Origin: an uncultured bacterium
Lineage (GTDB): Bacteria; Bacteroidota; Ignavibacteria; Kapaibacteriales; UBA4661
DNA length: 44,949 bases
Reading direction: 5' to 3'
Assembly (NCBI GenBank): GCA_937899715.1
Contig: CALCNX010000039.1
Coordinates: 1 to 44,949, forward strand
The translations under genes and the position numbers were made by a program. The notes below the pieces were generated by a model. It worked only from the letters and a program-made list of their open reading frames with translations, did no database searches and was not told where the DNA came from. Position 1 is the first letter of the stretch. Each line of letters starts with the position of its first letter. Of the stretch, positions 6,684-14,399 are shown in pieces.

Positions 6684-8078
6684 TTATGCAGGCTTCTCAA
6701 GTTTGACATGGAAATTATGCTTCGCAATATCACGGACAATTTCTTGGACGTGATGCTTCCCTTTGGTTTCCAGTAAAAATTCCACTTCTGTTTCCCGCAG
6801 ACTGGCTGCTGTGAACACACGGTCGTGCGCGATGTTCAACACATTGGCGCGGTGTTTTGCCACAATAGCAGCAATTTCGGCAATGCTACCGGGTTTGTCG
6901 GGGACGATAATTTTCAGACTTGCCAAGCGACCATCTTTTGCCAAACCGCGCTCCAGAATTTTCGCCAAAATAGTAATATCAATGTTGCCACCCGTTACCA
7001 CCACAGCTACACGCTTGCCGTCAATACCCGAAATTTTGTGATTGTACACCGCCGCGAATCCGGCAGCGCCGGAACCTTCCACAAGCGTTTTTTCGCGCTC
7101 TAGCAATACCATAATTGCGTTCGCAATTTCTTCTTCGTTCACAGTCACAATTTCATCTATATATTTTTGCACAATAGGAAACGTGTGCTTACCGACCTTT
7201 GCCACTGCGATACCATCAGCAATTGTGCTTGCTCGCTCTACTTCGGTAATTTTCCCAGCAGCAACGCTTGCTTTCATGCTGGGAACCTGTTCGGCTTCTA
7301 CGCCTATAATCCGTATTTTCGGATTAATTTCTTTCATCGCAATCGCAATTCCGGCAATCAAACCGCCACCGCCAATGGGCACAACAACTGCATCCAAATA
7401 AGGATTCTGCTCTAAAAGCTCGAGCCCTACCGTGCCTTGTCCGGCAATAATAAGCGGGTCGTCGAAGGCATGAATAAAGGAGTAGCCGTGCTCGCGCTGA
7501 AGCTCCATAGCTCGCGCGAATGCGTCGTCGTAGCTGCTACCATGCAGAATTACCTCGGCGTTGAACTCTTGCGTCCCGCGCACTTTGGCAAGGGGCGTGG
7601 TTTCGGGCATAACAATCGTTGCTTTGATGCCGTTGCGCTGCGCAGCATACGCCACACCTTGCGCATGATTACCTGCCGAAGCAGCGATTACGCCAGCTTT
7701 ACGCTCTTTGTCGCTCAGGCGAAGAATCTTGTTTAGCGACCCACGCTCTTTGTACGAACCCGTCATTTGAAGATTTTCCAGCTTCAGACTGAGTTTGCAA
7801 CCCGTCATGTTCGAGAGCCGCTCCGATGCGGCGCAGGGCGTTTCATAGACATAGCGGCGAATAGCATCACGGGCTGTTTCAATGTCTTTGAAGGACACCG
7901 TTATCGGCAGGGCAAGCGCACTTGATTCAGTTGCCTTCGCTACCACAGGCATCGGCACGTCTTGGGATGCAGGTTTGGGCAGAACCTTCGTTTTCGTGGC
8001 AGCCTTCGGCGCTGACTTCGATGTTGGTTTCGCAGCAGATTTTGTACGTTTGGACGCTGGAGTTGAAGTTTTTGCCAT
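6684..8078 (-). CDS. ilvA: Threonine dehydratase (threonine ammonia-lyase) with ACT domain
   Basis: 464 residues. The fold-type II PLP domain (about 60-380) has the Schiff-base lysine in TGSYKERGS (Lys110) and the glycine-rich phosphate loop VVPIGGGGLIAG. It deaminates threonine to 2-oxobutyrate, the first committed step to isoleucine. A single C-terminal ACT domain (about 390-464) marks the medium-length form and should bind an amino-acid effector. The unusual feature is a 55-residue N-terminal extension rich in Lys, Ala, Ser, Thr and Pro, resembling histone-H1-type tails; a usual enzyme would start near TVSFKDIETARDAI. The start is ATG 8078 with GGGG about 8 nt upstream, so the extension appears genuine. 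No other isoleucine gene is nearby. Confidence 0.92.
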   Translation of the reverse strand: MAKTSTPASKRTKSAAKPTSKSAPKAATKTKVLPKPASQDVPMPVVAKATESSALALPITVSFKDIETARDAIRRYVYETPCAASERLSNMTGCKLSLKLENLQMTGSYKERGSLNKILRLSDKERKAGVIAASAGNHAQGVAYAAQRNGIKATIVMPETTPLAKVRGTQEFNAEVILHGSSYDDAFARAMELQREHGYSFIHAFDDPLIIAGQGTVGLELLEQNPYLDAVVVPIGGGGLIAGIAIAMKEINPKIRIIGVEAEQVPSMKASVAAGKITEVERASTIADGIAVAKVGKHTFPIVQKYIDEIVTVNEEEIANAIMVLLEREKTLVEGSGAAGFAAVYNHKISGIDGKRVAVVVTGGNIDITILAKILERGLAKDGRLASLKIIVPDKPGSIAEIAAIVAKHRANVLNIAHDRVFTAASLRETEVEFLLETKGKHHVQEIVRDIAKHNFHVKLEKPA

Positions 8079-8234
8079 ATACGTTTCCCCAAGGAAAAGG
8101 CGTGAGAAAGAAGTCTATATCGTGCTTAATGGATTGCAAGCTGAAACTGAAAAGTTATGAAAATTTAAGAAAGTGAACAACAAGAACTTTGGAATGGTGC
8201 GCTAAAGCGGGCTTTTTTATAGCAAGGTGCTGAT

Positions 8235-9044
8235 ATGATGCGCTTTCTGGGACTGGAAATATTTTTTGTCATCCCAAGTATTCTGTGTAATTTTGCGGCT
8301 TGCTTAGTTGCAAGAAAATCATATATTTCGCATCAACGTATTCGGTACAACATTACGAAATACTATGGTTCGACATTTTTCTCAATTTTGCTGAAGTTTC
8401 GCACCTTGTCGCATCCTGACCAAATCAATCCAAACACACTCGGCATCAGCGCCAATACTGAGTCGCCGCTCCTGAATGCCCGCGATGTCGATCGCCTTCA
8501 CGAGATGAAGCGCCGTCAACGGTATGTGGAGTACGTCGGATTGGCAGCAATGCAGGGCTTCCTTGCGGCAGGACTTCTTCACGCAACAAATTTGACGGCA
8601 TCGTTTGGCGCTATGCCGCTTGTCTTTGGAGCAGCGTGGTTGCTTGCGCAAATGCGAGAGAAACGGCGTACACTTGGGCAGCACGACACCAAACGTCTCA
8701 TGGGTGATACGATAGAATCGTTCAGCATTGCAGCAATGATGGCACTTTTGGTTATCGGTTCGCGGTGGTTTACTATTGGCGTGGGCGTAGCGATGACCTA
8801 TCTTTCGATGGCAATACTGGCGTATTTTCTTGGCTCTTTTATTGGTGAAATGTGGTGGGCAAGTCGTATTTTTCCACGATACGACCTCAAACACAAAATC
8901 AATTACGTTATCAACCTCAACCGCTCGGTAATTTTTCCGTACAATTTGCGGTATCTGCGCAGCATCTTGCGTGATACATCCTCAAAAACTGCATCCTTCA
9001 AGCGTCCGCCTTTCCGCGACGGTTCTGGATCCTCTTCTTCCTGA
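8235..9044 (+). CDS. Membrane protein of unknown function
   Basis: 269 residues and no family recognised. There is a hydrophobic N-terminus (about 4-25), a hydrophilic stretch with a charged HEMKRRQRYVEY segment near 90-101, then further hydrophobic segments around 104-140 and 160-205. A basic C-terminal tail ends in a Gly/Ser run (DGSGSSSS). It starts ATG-ATG with AAGGTG 5 nt upstream. It lies 33 nt before the phosphodiester-glycosidase-family gene in the same direction, so the two may be co-transcribed. A function cannot be assigned. Confidence 0.65.
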   Translation: MMRFLGLEIFFVIPSILCNFAACLVARKSYISHQRIRYNITKYYGSTFFSILLKFRTLSHPDQINPNTLGISANTESPLLNARDVDRLHEMKRRQRYVEYVGLAAMQGFLAAGLLHATNLTASFGAMPLVFGAAWLLAQMREKRRTLGQHDTKRLMGDTIESFSIAAMMALLVIGSRWFTIGVGVAMTYLSMAILAYFLGSFIGEMWWASRIFPRYDLKHKINYVINLNRSVIFPYNLRYLRSILRDTSSKTASFKRPPFRDGSGSSSS

Positions 9045-9077
9045 ATCTCTCAACGGTTCGACTATAAGGTTCTGTCT

Positions 9078-11129
9078 ATGAAGCATCAAGCCTCCCTACG
9101 CGCCTTTGCGCTTATTGCCTGTGGCTGCCTCGTCTCTGCCGACGCTCTCGAAGCGGCAATGCCTATTCTCACAATACCAAGCACGATAACGGCACAAAGC
9201 GCTTCCGGGCGCGGCAGCGCAAGCACCTCAACAAAAGCAAGTTCAACACAGCCCCAAAAGCGAAAATCACGCGCGAGGAAGTTTACACCTTCTTCAGTGA
9301 AAACTACTGTTAGCCAAAGTGCTATCAAAAGAACGACAGCGACCAAAAGCACTGTCAGCAAGAGTGCAGCAACACGAGCTGTTGCACGAAAAGCCTCCGC
9401 AAAACGATATACACAACGCCCATCAAGTTCAGTCCCCAGCAAAACTTCTACAAACAAAATCTCAGCCGATAAAACGCTCACAACCAAAACGACGAGTCGC
9501 TATACCACATCAAGCAAGAAAAAATATTCAAGCCACTACCGCCCATCAGCAAAATCTTCCTCTAAAAAATACGCTCGCGCAACGGGAAAAAGGCACTCAC
9601 GCAAGTATTATAGCTCTCATTACCGCTCCAAAAAATCTTCCTCACGGTATGCAGTTGCGCCCACACGCACTGTTTCCGAAAAAGTCCTCAAAGCACAAGC
9701 ATCCTTCGCTGAGACATGGCATGAAACCTTGCAAGATGAAGAACTCATGCCGGGTGTACGCTATAAGCATTACATCATCAGCACTGGCAGCAAGCACTCC
9801 ATCCATGTTTTAGAAGTAGATAGAACCAAACCGGAAGTGGGCGTTTCGCTCTGGAAAGCACAGAATCTGGCAAATGGCTTAGAAAGCCTTCCTACTATCG
9901 CCAATCGCGCAGATTCTGGTAAGACTGGTACTTTGCAAGGTATGATCAATGCTAACTTCTGGCGTAGTTACTACAACACACCGCTTGGACCGACTGTTGT
10001 GAATGGAGAAGTGTTGGAAATGGGGCAATACAAGGGATGGTCGTCGTGCTTTTTTGACCGCCAAAATCGAATGTATATTGATCGCTTCAGTATTAGCGCT
10101 ACACTCCGCACCCGCGAAACAAGTTTTCCTGTGGAAACAGTCAATGCCCGCCTGAATCCAAACGGCGTTGTGCTCTACAACCACTTTGCAGGAAAAGAAG
10201 TCCCGATTGCCCCTACGCTCCCCGTTGGTAATGTAGAACAAGGAACATCAAGCGTGAGCAAAACTAGCGCGAGCAAAACCAAAACGAGCGACAACGGCTT
10301 TCCAATAGATGAAAAACTCACACAAAGTCAGCTTCAAAAAACGCTTGAAACACAGCGCCGTATCTACGCTGCCGAGCGTCCCCTCTATAAAGCAACACTG
10401 CTCTATGCCTCGCAGCCAATGATAAATGAAGAAGTGGTTTGCCGTGTGGTAGAAATTGACACTGGTGCAGTGGCAGTACCTCAGAATGGTGTTGTCGTCT
10501 CCTTCGGCAGAAATATTGACGAGAGCGAATTACCGCGCCCGGGCGACAAAGTAACGCTGATGTTTAAGACTAATGCCTATTCCAGTGTTCCCTTTGTTCA
10601 CGCAGTTTCCGGTACCCCACGTCTGGTGCGAAGCGGCATTGCACGGCACGAAGCAACTGAAGAAAGCACAACAGGGCGGAACTTCATCTCGCAAAAACTA
10701 CCGCGAACAGCGATTGGCACCAATTCAAGCGGTACAATGCTCTACCTCGTCACAACCGACCCCACCGACACAGAAGCCGGTACAACGGGAATGACGCTCC
10801 AAGAGCTTGCCGAAGGCATGAAGCAAATCGGTGCGTACCATGCAGTAAATCTGGACGGCGGCGCATCGGCATCAATGATCGTGCGTGGTTCGGTGAATAG
10901 CTCAATTGGTGGCACACGCCCTGTTTCTATGGCTTTGGGCATCGTGCAGCAAGACCCTAGTGCCGAGCGCCTTCAGCCCAAGCGTAAACTCATCACCAAG
11001 CCAATCGGCAAGCAGCCTTCCAAATCCGAGCAACGCCCCGGAGGTACTCCTCGCCAAGACGCATCCAGTTCTTCGGAAACTGAACAGAGCTTGCTCATGC
11101 GAGAACACAAGCCCGAAGAGCGCCGATAA
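9078..11129 (+). CDS. Secreted phosphodiester glycosidase family (DUF2233/NAGPA-like) protein
   Basis: 683 residues. An N-terminal signal peptide (about 1-26) is followed by a very long low-complexity region (about 40-200) rich in Ser, Thr, Lys and Arg (SSKKYARATGKRHSRKYY and similar). The catalytic-type domain follows: GMINANFWRSYYN near 290, RTAIG near 538, and NLDGGASASM near 590, all conserved in the NAGPA/DUF2233 family that cleaves phosphodiester-linked sugars. In bacteria the family is usually periplasmic or cell-surface and may act on wall polymers. The Lys/Arg-rich linker could bind DNA or acidic wall polysaccharide. The C-terminal 45 residues are again low-complexity. It starts at ATG with AAGG upstream. 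The substrate is unknown. Confidence 0.85.
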   Translation: MKHQASLRAFALIACGCLVSADALEAAMPILTIPSTITAQSASGRGSASTSTKASSTQPQKRKSRARKFTPSSVKTTVSQSAIKRTTATKSTVSKSAATRAVARKASAKRYTQRPSSSVPSKTSTNKISADKTLTTKTTSRYTTSSKKKYSSHYRPSAKSSSKKYARATGKRHSRKYYSSHYRSKKSSSRYAVAPTRTVSEKVLKAQASFAETWHETLQDEELMPGVRYKHYIISTGSKHSIHVLEVDRTKPEVGVSLWKAQNLANGLESLPTIANRADSGKTGTLQGMINANFWRSYYNTPLGPTVVNGEVLEMGQYKGWSSCFFDRQNRMYIDRFSISATLRTRETSFPVETVNARLNPNGVVLYNHFAGKEVPIAPTLPVGNVEQGTSSVSKTSASKTKTSDNGFPIDEKLTQSQLQKTLETQRRIYAAERPLYKATLLYASQPMINEEVVCRVVEIDTGAVAVPQNGVVVSFGRNIDESELPRPGDKVTLMFKTNAYSSVPFVHAVSGTPRLVRSGIARHEATEESTTGRNFISQKLPRTAIGTNSSGTMLYLVTTDPTDTEAGTTGMTLQELAEGMKQIGAYHAVNLDGGASASMIVRGSVNSSIGGTRPVSMALGIVQQDPSAERLQPKRKLITKPIGKQPSKSEQRPGGTPRQDASSSSETEQSLLMREHKPEERR

Positions 11130-11196
11130 GTGCATTGTCGGTAAATTTTGCTTTTATCCTCTCACTATTTCTCACACCCCCAAAAAACACCGCACA

Positions 11197-12078
11197 ATGA
11201 CACAGATTCTCGACGGCAAAGCAATCGCACAGGATGTTCGCACAGAAGTTGGCGTAAAAACGCAAGCGCTTATGCAATCGCGCGGTATTCAGCCGGGACT
11301 GGCGGTGCTGCTTGTGGGCGAGAATGCGGCTTCGCACGTTTATGTGCGCTCCAAAGCAAAAGCCTGCGAAGAGCTTGGTTTCTATTCCGTTGTGCTGGAA
11401 AAGCCCGCCACCATCACCGAAGCCGATGTGCTGGCACAAGTAAAAGCGTGGAATGCCGACCCGCATATTCACGGGATTCTCGTGCAGTTGCCGCTTCCTG
11501 ACCATATTGACGAGCAACGCGTACTTTTGACAATTCACCCCTCGAAAGATGTGGATGGCTTTCATCCTGAAAATGTCGGTCGTCTGGTGGCTGGGCTGCC
11601 CTGCTATGCGCCCTGTACACCCGCAGGCGTGATGGAAATTCTGAAGCGGGCACAAATTGATATTAAAGGTAAACACGCCGTGGTGGTCGGGCGAAGCAAT
11701 ATTGTCGGCAAACCGATGGCAAACCTGCTCTATCAAAAAACTCCCCACGCAAACGCTATCGTAACAATTTGCCACACCGCCGCGCCAGATCTGACGCGCT
11801 ACACCCGCGATGCGGATATTTTGGTGGCAGCAGTCGGTGCGCCGGAAGCAATTCACGGGCGCGACCTCAAAGACGGCGTGGTGGTGATTGATGTCGGCAT
11901 AAATCGTATTGACGACCCCACAGCCCCGAAGGGAACACGCTTGGTGGGTGATGTGCATTTCGAGAGCGCGTCGGCAAAAGCCTCTGCTATTACGCCTGTG
12001 CCGGGCGGCGTGGGACCAATGACGATTGCGATGCTCATGCTGAACACGTACCGCTCGGCAGCCGGAGAAGTGTATTAG
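11197..12078 (+). CDS. folD: Bifunctional methylenetetrahydrofolate dehydrogenase/cyclohydrolase
   Basis: 293 residues, the normal length. It interconverts 5,10-methylene-, methenyl- and 10-formyl-tetrahydrofolate with NADP. The catalytic lysine lies in YVRSKAKACEELG, the N-terminal domain contains GILVQLPLP, and the NADP-binding loop reads VVVGRSNIVGKP. The family-typical PGGVGPMTIAMLM is near the end. The frame is open much further upstream (to 10906), but the family start and the ATG at 11197 agree. It is monocistronic in appearance, with a candidate terminator 100 nt downstream. Confidence 0.97.
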   Translation: MTQILDGKAIAQDVRTEVGVKTQALMQSRGIQPGLAVLLVGENAASHVYVRSKAKACEELGFYSVVLEKPATITEADVLAQVKAWNADPHIHGILVQLPLPDHIDEQRVLLTIHPSKDVDGFHPENVGRLVAGLPCYAPCTPAGVMEILKRAQIDIKGKHAVVVGRSNIVGKPMANLLYQKTPHANAIVTICHTAAPDLTRYTRDADILVAAVGAPEAIHGRDLKDGVVVIDVGINRIDDPTAPKGTRLVGDVHFESASAKASAITPVPGGVGPMTIAMLMLNTYRSAAGEVY

Positions 12079-12180
12079 CGGATGCGGTTCGATTGATTCG
12101 CACGATATTCCTCGCATCAAATGTCCATCGGCTACAAAAGAAACGACGGAAGTGTTCTATTCGAGTTGATAACCTAGAGC

Positions 12181-12204
12181 AGGGCAGCATAGTGCCTTGT
12201 TTTT
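12181..12204 (+). terminator. Candidate terminator of folD
   Basis: A 6-bp stem AGGGCA/TGCCTT (one G-U) with a 6-nt loop is followed by GTTTTT. It can be extended by C12180-G12199. The stem is weak, but the position and direction fit the end of the folD transcript. Confidence 0.45.
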
Positions 12205-12329
12205 CACACATAGCATAACTGTATTTGAGCATTGCCCAATTATGCATAGTGAGTGAGTAATGAATTGCTTCTGAGGGATTAGACAGAGAGCGAGAGAAAA
12301 TATTCATAAATTGCTGTGTTTTTATTTTG

Positions 12330-12392
12330 TTTTTAGCAATCCCCGCAGCACTTCCACACCTTTTTCCAGCACCTCGCCCGCATACCCGACTA
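12330..12392 (-). pseudogene. Possible C-terminal remnant of a lost gene
   Basis: On the minus strand the last 22 codons before a TAA read VGYAGEVLEKGVEVLRGLL followed by KTK. They use GC-rich codons unlike the AT-rich DNA around them, and look like a helical protein C-terminus such as those of aminotransferases. The frame has no start or upstream continuation because an A/T run and the DoxX-like gene follow. This suggests the rest was replaced when the AT-rich segment arrived. The remainder of the 12079-12392 gap holds only the folD terminator. Confidence 0.3.
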
Positions 12393-13046
12393 TTAAAAAA
12401 AAAATAAAGTGAGCAAAAATATCAACAACCCCACTCCAATAAAAGCACTAAATACTATCACTCCATACTGCGTTAAAAACACTCCTACGATAATTGATAG
12501 TATCCCCACTATGGTCAACGTATCTTTTTTCCATGAGGTTATGCGGAAGGGAATTGTGGCAATCTCTTTTGTATCGTCAACAAGGATAAATTTCAAGCGG
12601 TGCCAATCACCAAGTAAAACCAAAGCGTTCATCAGTACAAATATTTTATTTATCGGAGCAATACCCCAGTGCTGTGAAATGGTAACCATAGTGATAGAAA
12701 GCAAGATAGGAAACGCTATAATTGCACCTAGTGTTGCGAAACGTCGTGAAAGAAGCAAGGTTCCGGCAAGAACTTGAGAATAAGCAATAAAACGTCCATA
12801 TAGAGCTAGTCCGTGTGGAGCAAGTTTTTCTTCTATCCATGGTGGACCAATAGCACCGGGAAAATCGAAATGACCAACCATATACGCGAATTTAGCTAGG
12901 CCTGAAATGAGAATCATTGCTCCTAAAAAAAGGCGAAAACCACCAAGCATCTGCTTGAAAGAGCGTTTGAATACCATACCCCAAATGCCATATACTCCGC
13001 AGCAAAATGAAAGTGCAAGGAGTCCTGTTACAAAATTAATCTGCAT
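12393..13046 (-). CDS. DoxX-like integral membrane protein
   Basis: 217 residues, almost entirely hydrophobic, with about six membrane segments. Segments resemble the DoxX/MauE superfamily (FRLFLGAMILISGLAKF, RFIAYSQVLAGTLLLSRRFA, ATLGAIIAFPILLSITMV). Unlike the MauE-like protein at 630-1166 it lacks the CxC pair; the only adjacent cysteines are CC near residue 16. Its DNA is clearly more AT-rich than the flanking genes. It is 169 bp downstream of the RiPP precursor gene in the same direction, with a 15-bp inverted repeat between them. A role in export or redox maturation of the peptide is a guess. The ATG at 13046 is the only reasonable start. Confidence 0.7.
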   Translation of the reverse strand: MQINFVTGLLALSFCCGVYGIWGMVFKRSFKQMLGGFRLFLGAMILISGLAKFAYMVGHFDFPGAIGPPWIEEKLAPHGLALYGRFIAYSQVLAGTLLLSRRFATLGAIIAFPILLSITMVTISQHWGIAPINKIFVLMNALVLLGDWHRLKFILVDDTKEIATIPFRITSWKKDTLTIVGILSIIVGVFLTQYGVIVFSAFIGVGLLIFLLTLFFF

Positions 13047-13118
13047 TATTTTATATTAACTGATTATTATATAAATCTTTATCTACTTACCAATAAGCGT
13101 TGGTAATTTCAGACAAAA

Positions 13119-13182
13119 GAAGTATTCAAAAGTTTAATGAAACAAGGCTATTTCTCAATTCCAAAATACTTTTGAATACTTC
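13119..13182 (-). terminator. 15-bp perfect inverted repeat between the RiPP precursor and DoxX genes
   Basis: GAAGTATTCAAAAGT (13119-13133) is the exact reverse complement of 13168-13182, with a 34-nt loop. On the minus strand the stem is followed by TTTT. It could be a terminator that lets the short precursor message outnumber the longer one, or an RNase III site. The rest of the 13047-13215 gap is plain AT-rich DNA. Confidence 0.5.
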
Positions 13183-13215
13183 AACTAAAGTTATCGCTAA
13201 AAATTGCAATCAACC

Positions 13216-13452
13216 CTAGCAATGAGGTGTACTAGCGTCCTGTCGGCATTTTTCAATTGGACAAAGTGTATGATCTGAACACCATTGCCCATTGGTACAT
13301 TTATTTGACCATTCACAATCACCATAAATGCTTGCCCACCCATCTTCATCTTCGGAACCGCCGCGAACTGTATGAGGTGGAAGCTTGGTTGATGTTACAA
13401 AACTCTCGACCTTAATGTCCTCAAGACGCAGTTTTTTTATTGGTTTTTCCAT
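13216..13452 (-). CDS. RiPP precursor, pinensin-like leader with six-cysteine core
   Basis: 78 residues. The leader KKLRLEDIKVESFVTS (6-21) closely matches the K-L-x-L-x-x-I/L-K-V-x-SFVT leader of pinensin-family lanthipeptide precursors from Bacteroidetes. A TVRGG double-glycine site (28-32) precedes a 46-residue core. The core has six cysteines at 46, 52, 58, 64, 69 and 78, the first four exactly six residues apart, plus eight Ser/Thr. It starts at ATG with AGGAG 8 nt upstream. No LanB/LanC-type dehydratase or cyclase, C39 transporter or other tailoring enzyme lies in the window, so maturation must occur in trans or the cysteines may simply form disulfides. It sits in an AT-rich segment, suggesting acquisition. 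The leader family is recalled, not searched. Confidence 0.72.
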   Translation of the reverse strand: MEKPIKKLRLEDIKVESFVTSTKLPPHTVRGGSEDEDGWASIYGDCEWSNKCTNGQWCSDHTLCPIEKCRQDASTPHC

Positions 13453-13527
13453 TTGGGAAACTCCTAAAATAAGTAAAAAAGTAATTTGACCCGGCTTCTC
13501 GCTAGCAGAGAGACCTGTGCAAAACTA

Positions 13528-13537
13528 CCCCCCCCCC
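13528..13537. repeat. 10-bp homopolymer C tract upstream of the RiPP precursor
   Basis: Ten consecutive C (G on the minus strand) lie about 75 bp upstream of the precursor ATG, within the 164-bp gap before the ABC ATPase gene. Homopolymer G/C tracts of this length are slippage-prone, and in promoters they can switch expression. No other promoter element was identified here. Confidence 0.6.
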
Positions 13538-13616
13538 GTACCACATTTCCAAATAAATTTTTCCGTTACTTCTCTTTTTGAATAATCTGGATAGCATTGC
13601 CAAAGAATGATATCTT

Positions 13617-14366
13617 CTATCCCGTGCCAATACTCAAAAAATCACGCACAAAATCATTGACTGGTGCCGAAGCGAGGTCAGTGAACGCCCCACGCTGTAC
13701 CACACGCCCAGAACGCATCACCGCTACAGTATCGCCTTCGGCAGCAGTAAACATACGAGCCTCACGGACATCGTGCGTGACAAGTACCGTCGTTACGCCC
13801 AACGAGCGAATAATAGAAAGCACATCTCGTTGCAAGTCTCGCCGGATAAGGGGGTCGAGAGCACTAAAGGGTTCATCCAGTAAAAGCACCTCAGGCTTCA
13901 GCATGAGTGCCCGCATGAGCGCTATACGCTGGCGCTGTCCGCCGGAAAGTTCCGACGGATACCGCAGGAGAATATCGTGCGGAAGTTGCATCATGGCGAG
14001 GAGGTCATGTAAGCGCTCGTGTATGGTTCTTGCTTGCAACTTCTGATACCGCGCCGCCAGCAGAACATTTTCTTCGGCGGTTAAATGAGGAAAGAGACCG
14101 CCTTCCTGAATCACATAGCCTATTCGCAGACGCAGTGTCTCAAGTGCTTCTCGTGGTGGTTTCTTGTCGGTGAGTCGTATCCCCGCTATCTCCGCTTCGC
14201 CACTGTTTGGTTGTACTAGCCCCGTCAAGATGCGTAGCACGGTTGATTTTCCCGAGCCACTTTCGCCTAGAAGTGCTAAAACGCCGCCCGGCGGGCACGT
14301 CAGTGAAACAGCATCAAGCGCCCGTAATGCGCCATATTGCTTGGTTATAGAGTTGAATGTTATCAA
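13617..14366 (-). CDS. ABC transporter ATP-binding protein, OpuCA/osmoprotectant-like
   Basis: 249 residues with the full nucleotide-binding set: Walker A GESGSGKST, Q-loop near VIQEGG, signature LSGGQRQR, Walker B LLLDEPFSALD and H-loop THD. The GYVIQEGGLFPHLTAEEN segment resembles ATPases of quaternary-amine uptake systems (OpuCA/OsmV). No permease or binding-protein gene is adjacent, and there is no C-terminal CBS pair. The upstream PAP2 gene stop (TAA 14402-14400) is in the same frame, and between it and the conserved domain the only usable start is TTG 14366, 33 nt downstream. It is therefore the last gene of the HIT-rsmA-PAP2-ABC operon. The substrate is uncertain. Confidence 0.85.
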   Translation of the reverse strand: MITFNSITKQYGALRALDAVSLTCPPGGVLALLGESGSGKSTVLRILTGLVQPNSGEAEIAGIRLTDKKPPREALETLRLRIGYVIQEGGLFPHLTAEENVLLAARYQKLQARTIHERLHDLLAMMQLPHDILLRYPSELSGGQRQRIALMRALMLKPEVLLLDEPFSALDPLIRRDLQRDVLSIIRSLGVTTVLVTHDVREARMFTAAEGDTVAVMRSGRVVQRGAFTDLASAPVNDFVRDFLSIGTG

Positions 14367-14399
14367 CGGCGCGGAGAATTTGGACGTAGCGTGAAGAAA

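Noticed and set aside
10906..11196. 97-codon upstream extension of the folD frame
   Set aside because: It overlaps the end of the DUF2233 gene, and the family start is at 11197.
537..12260. 14-mer tagtgagtgagtaa shared by 537-550 and 12247-12260, both near the peptide loci
   Set aside because: A few identical 14-mer pairs are expected by chance in 45 kb, the unit is itself a simple repeat, and its positions relative to the genes differ between loci.
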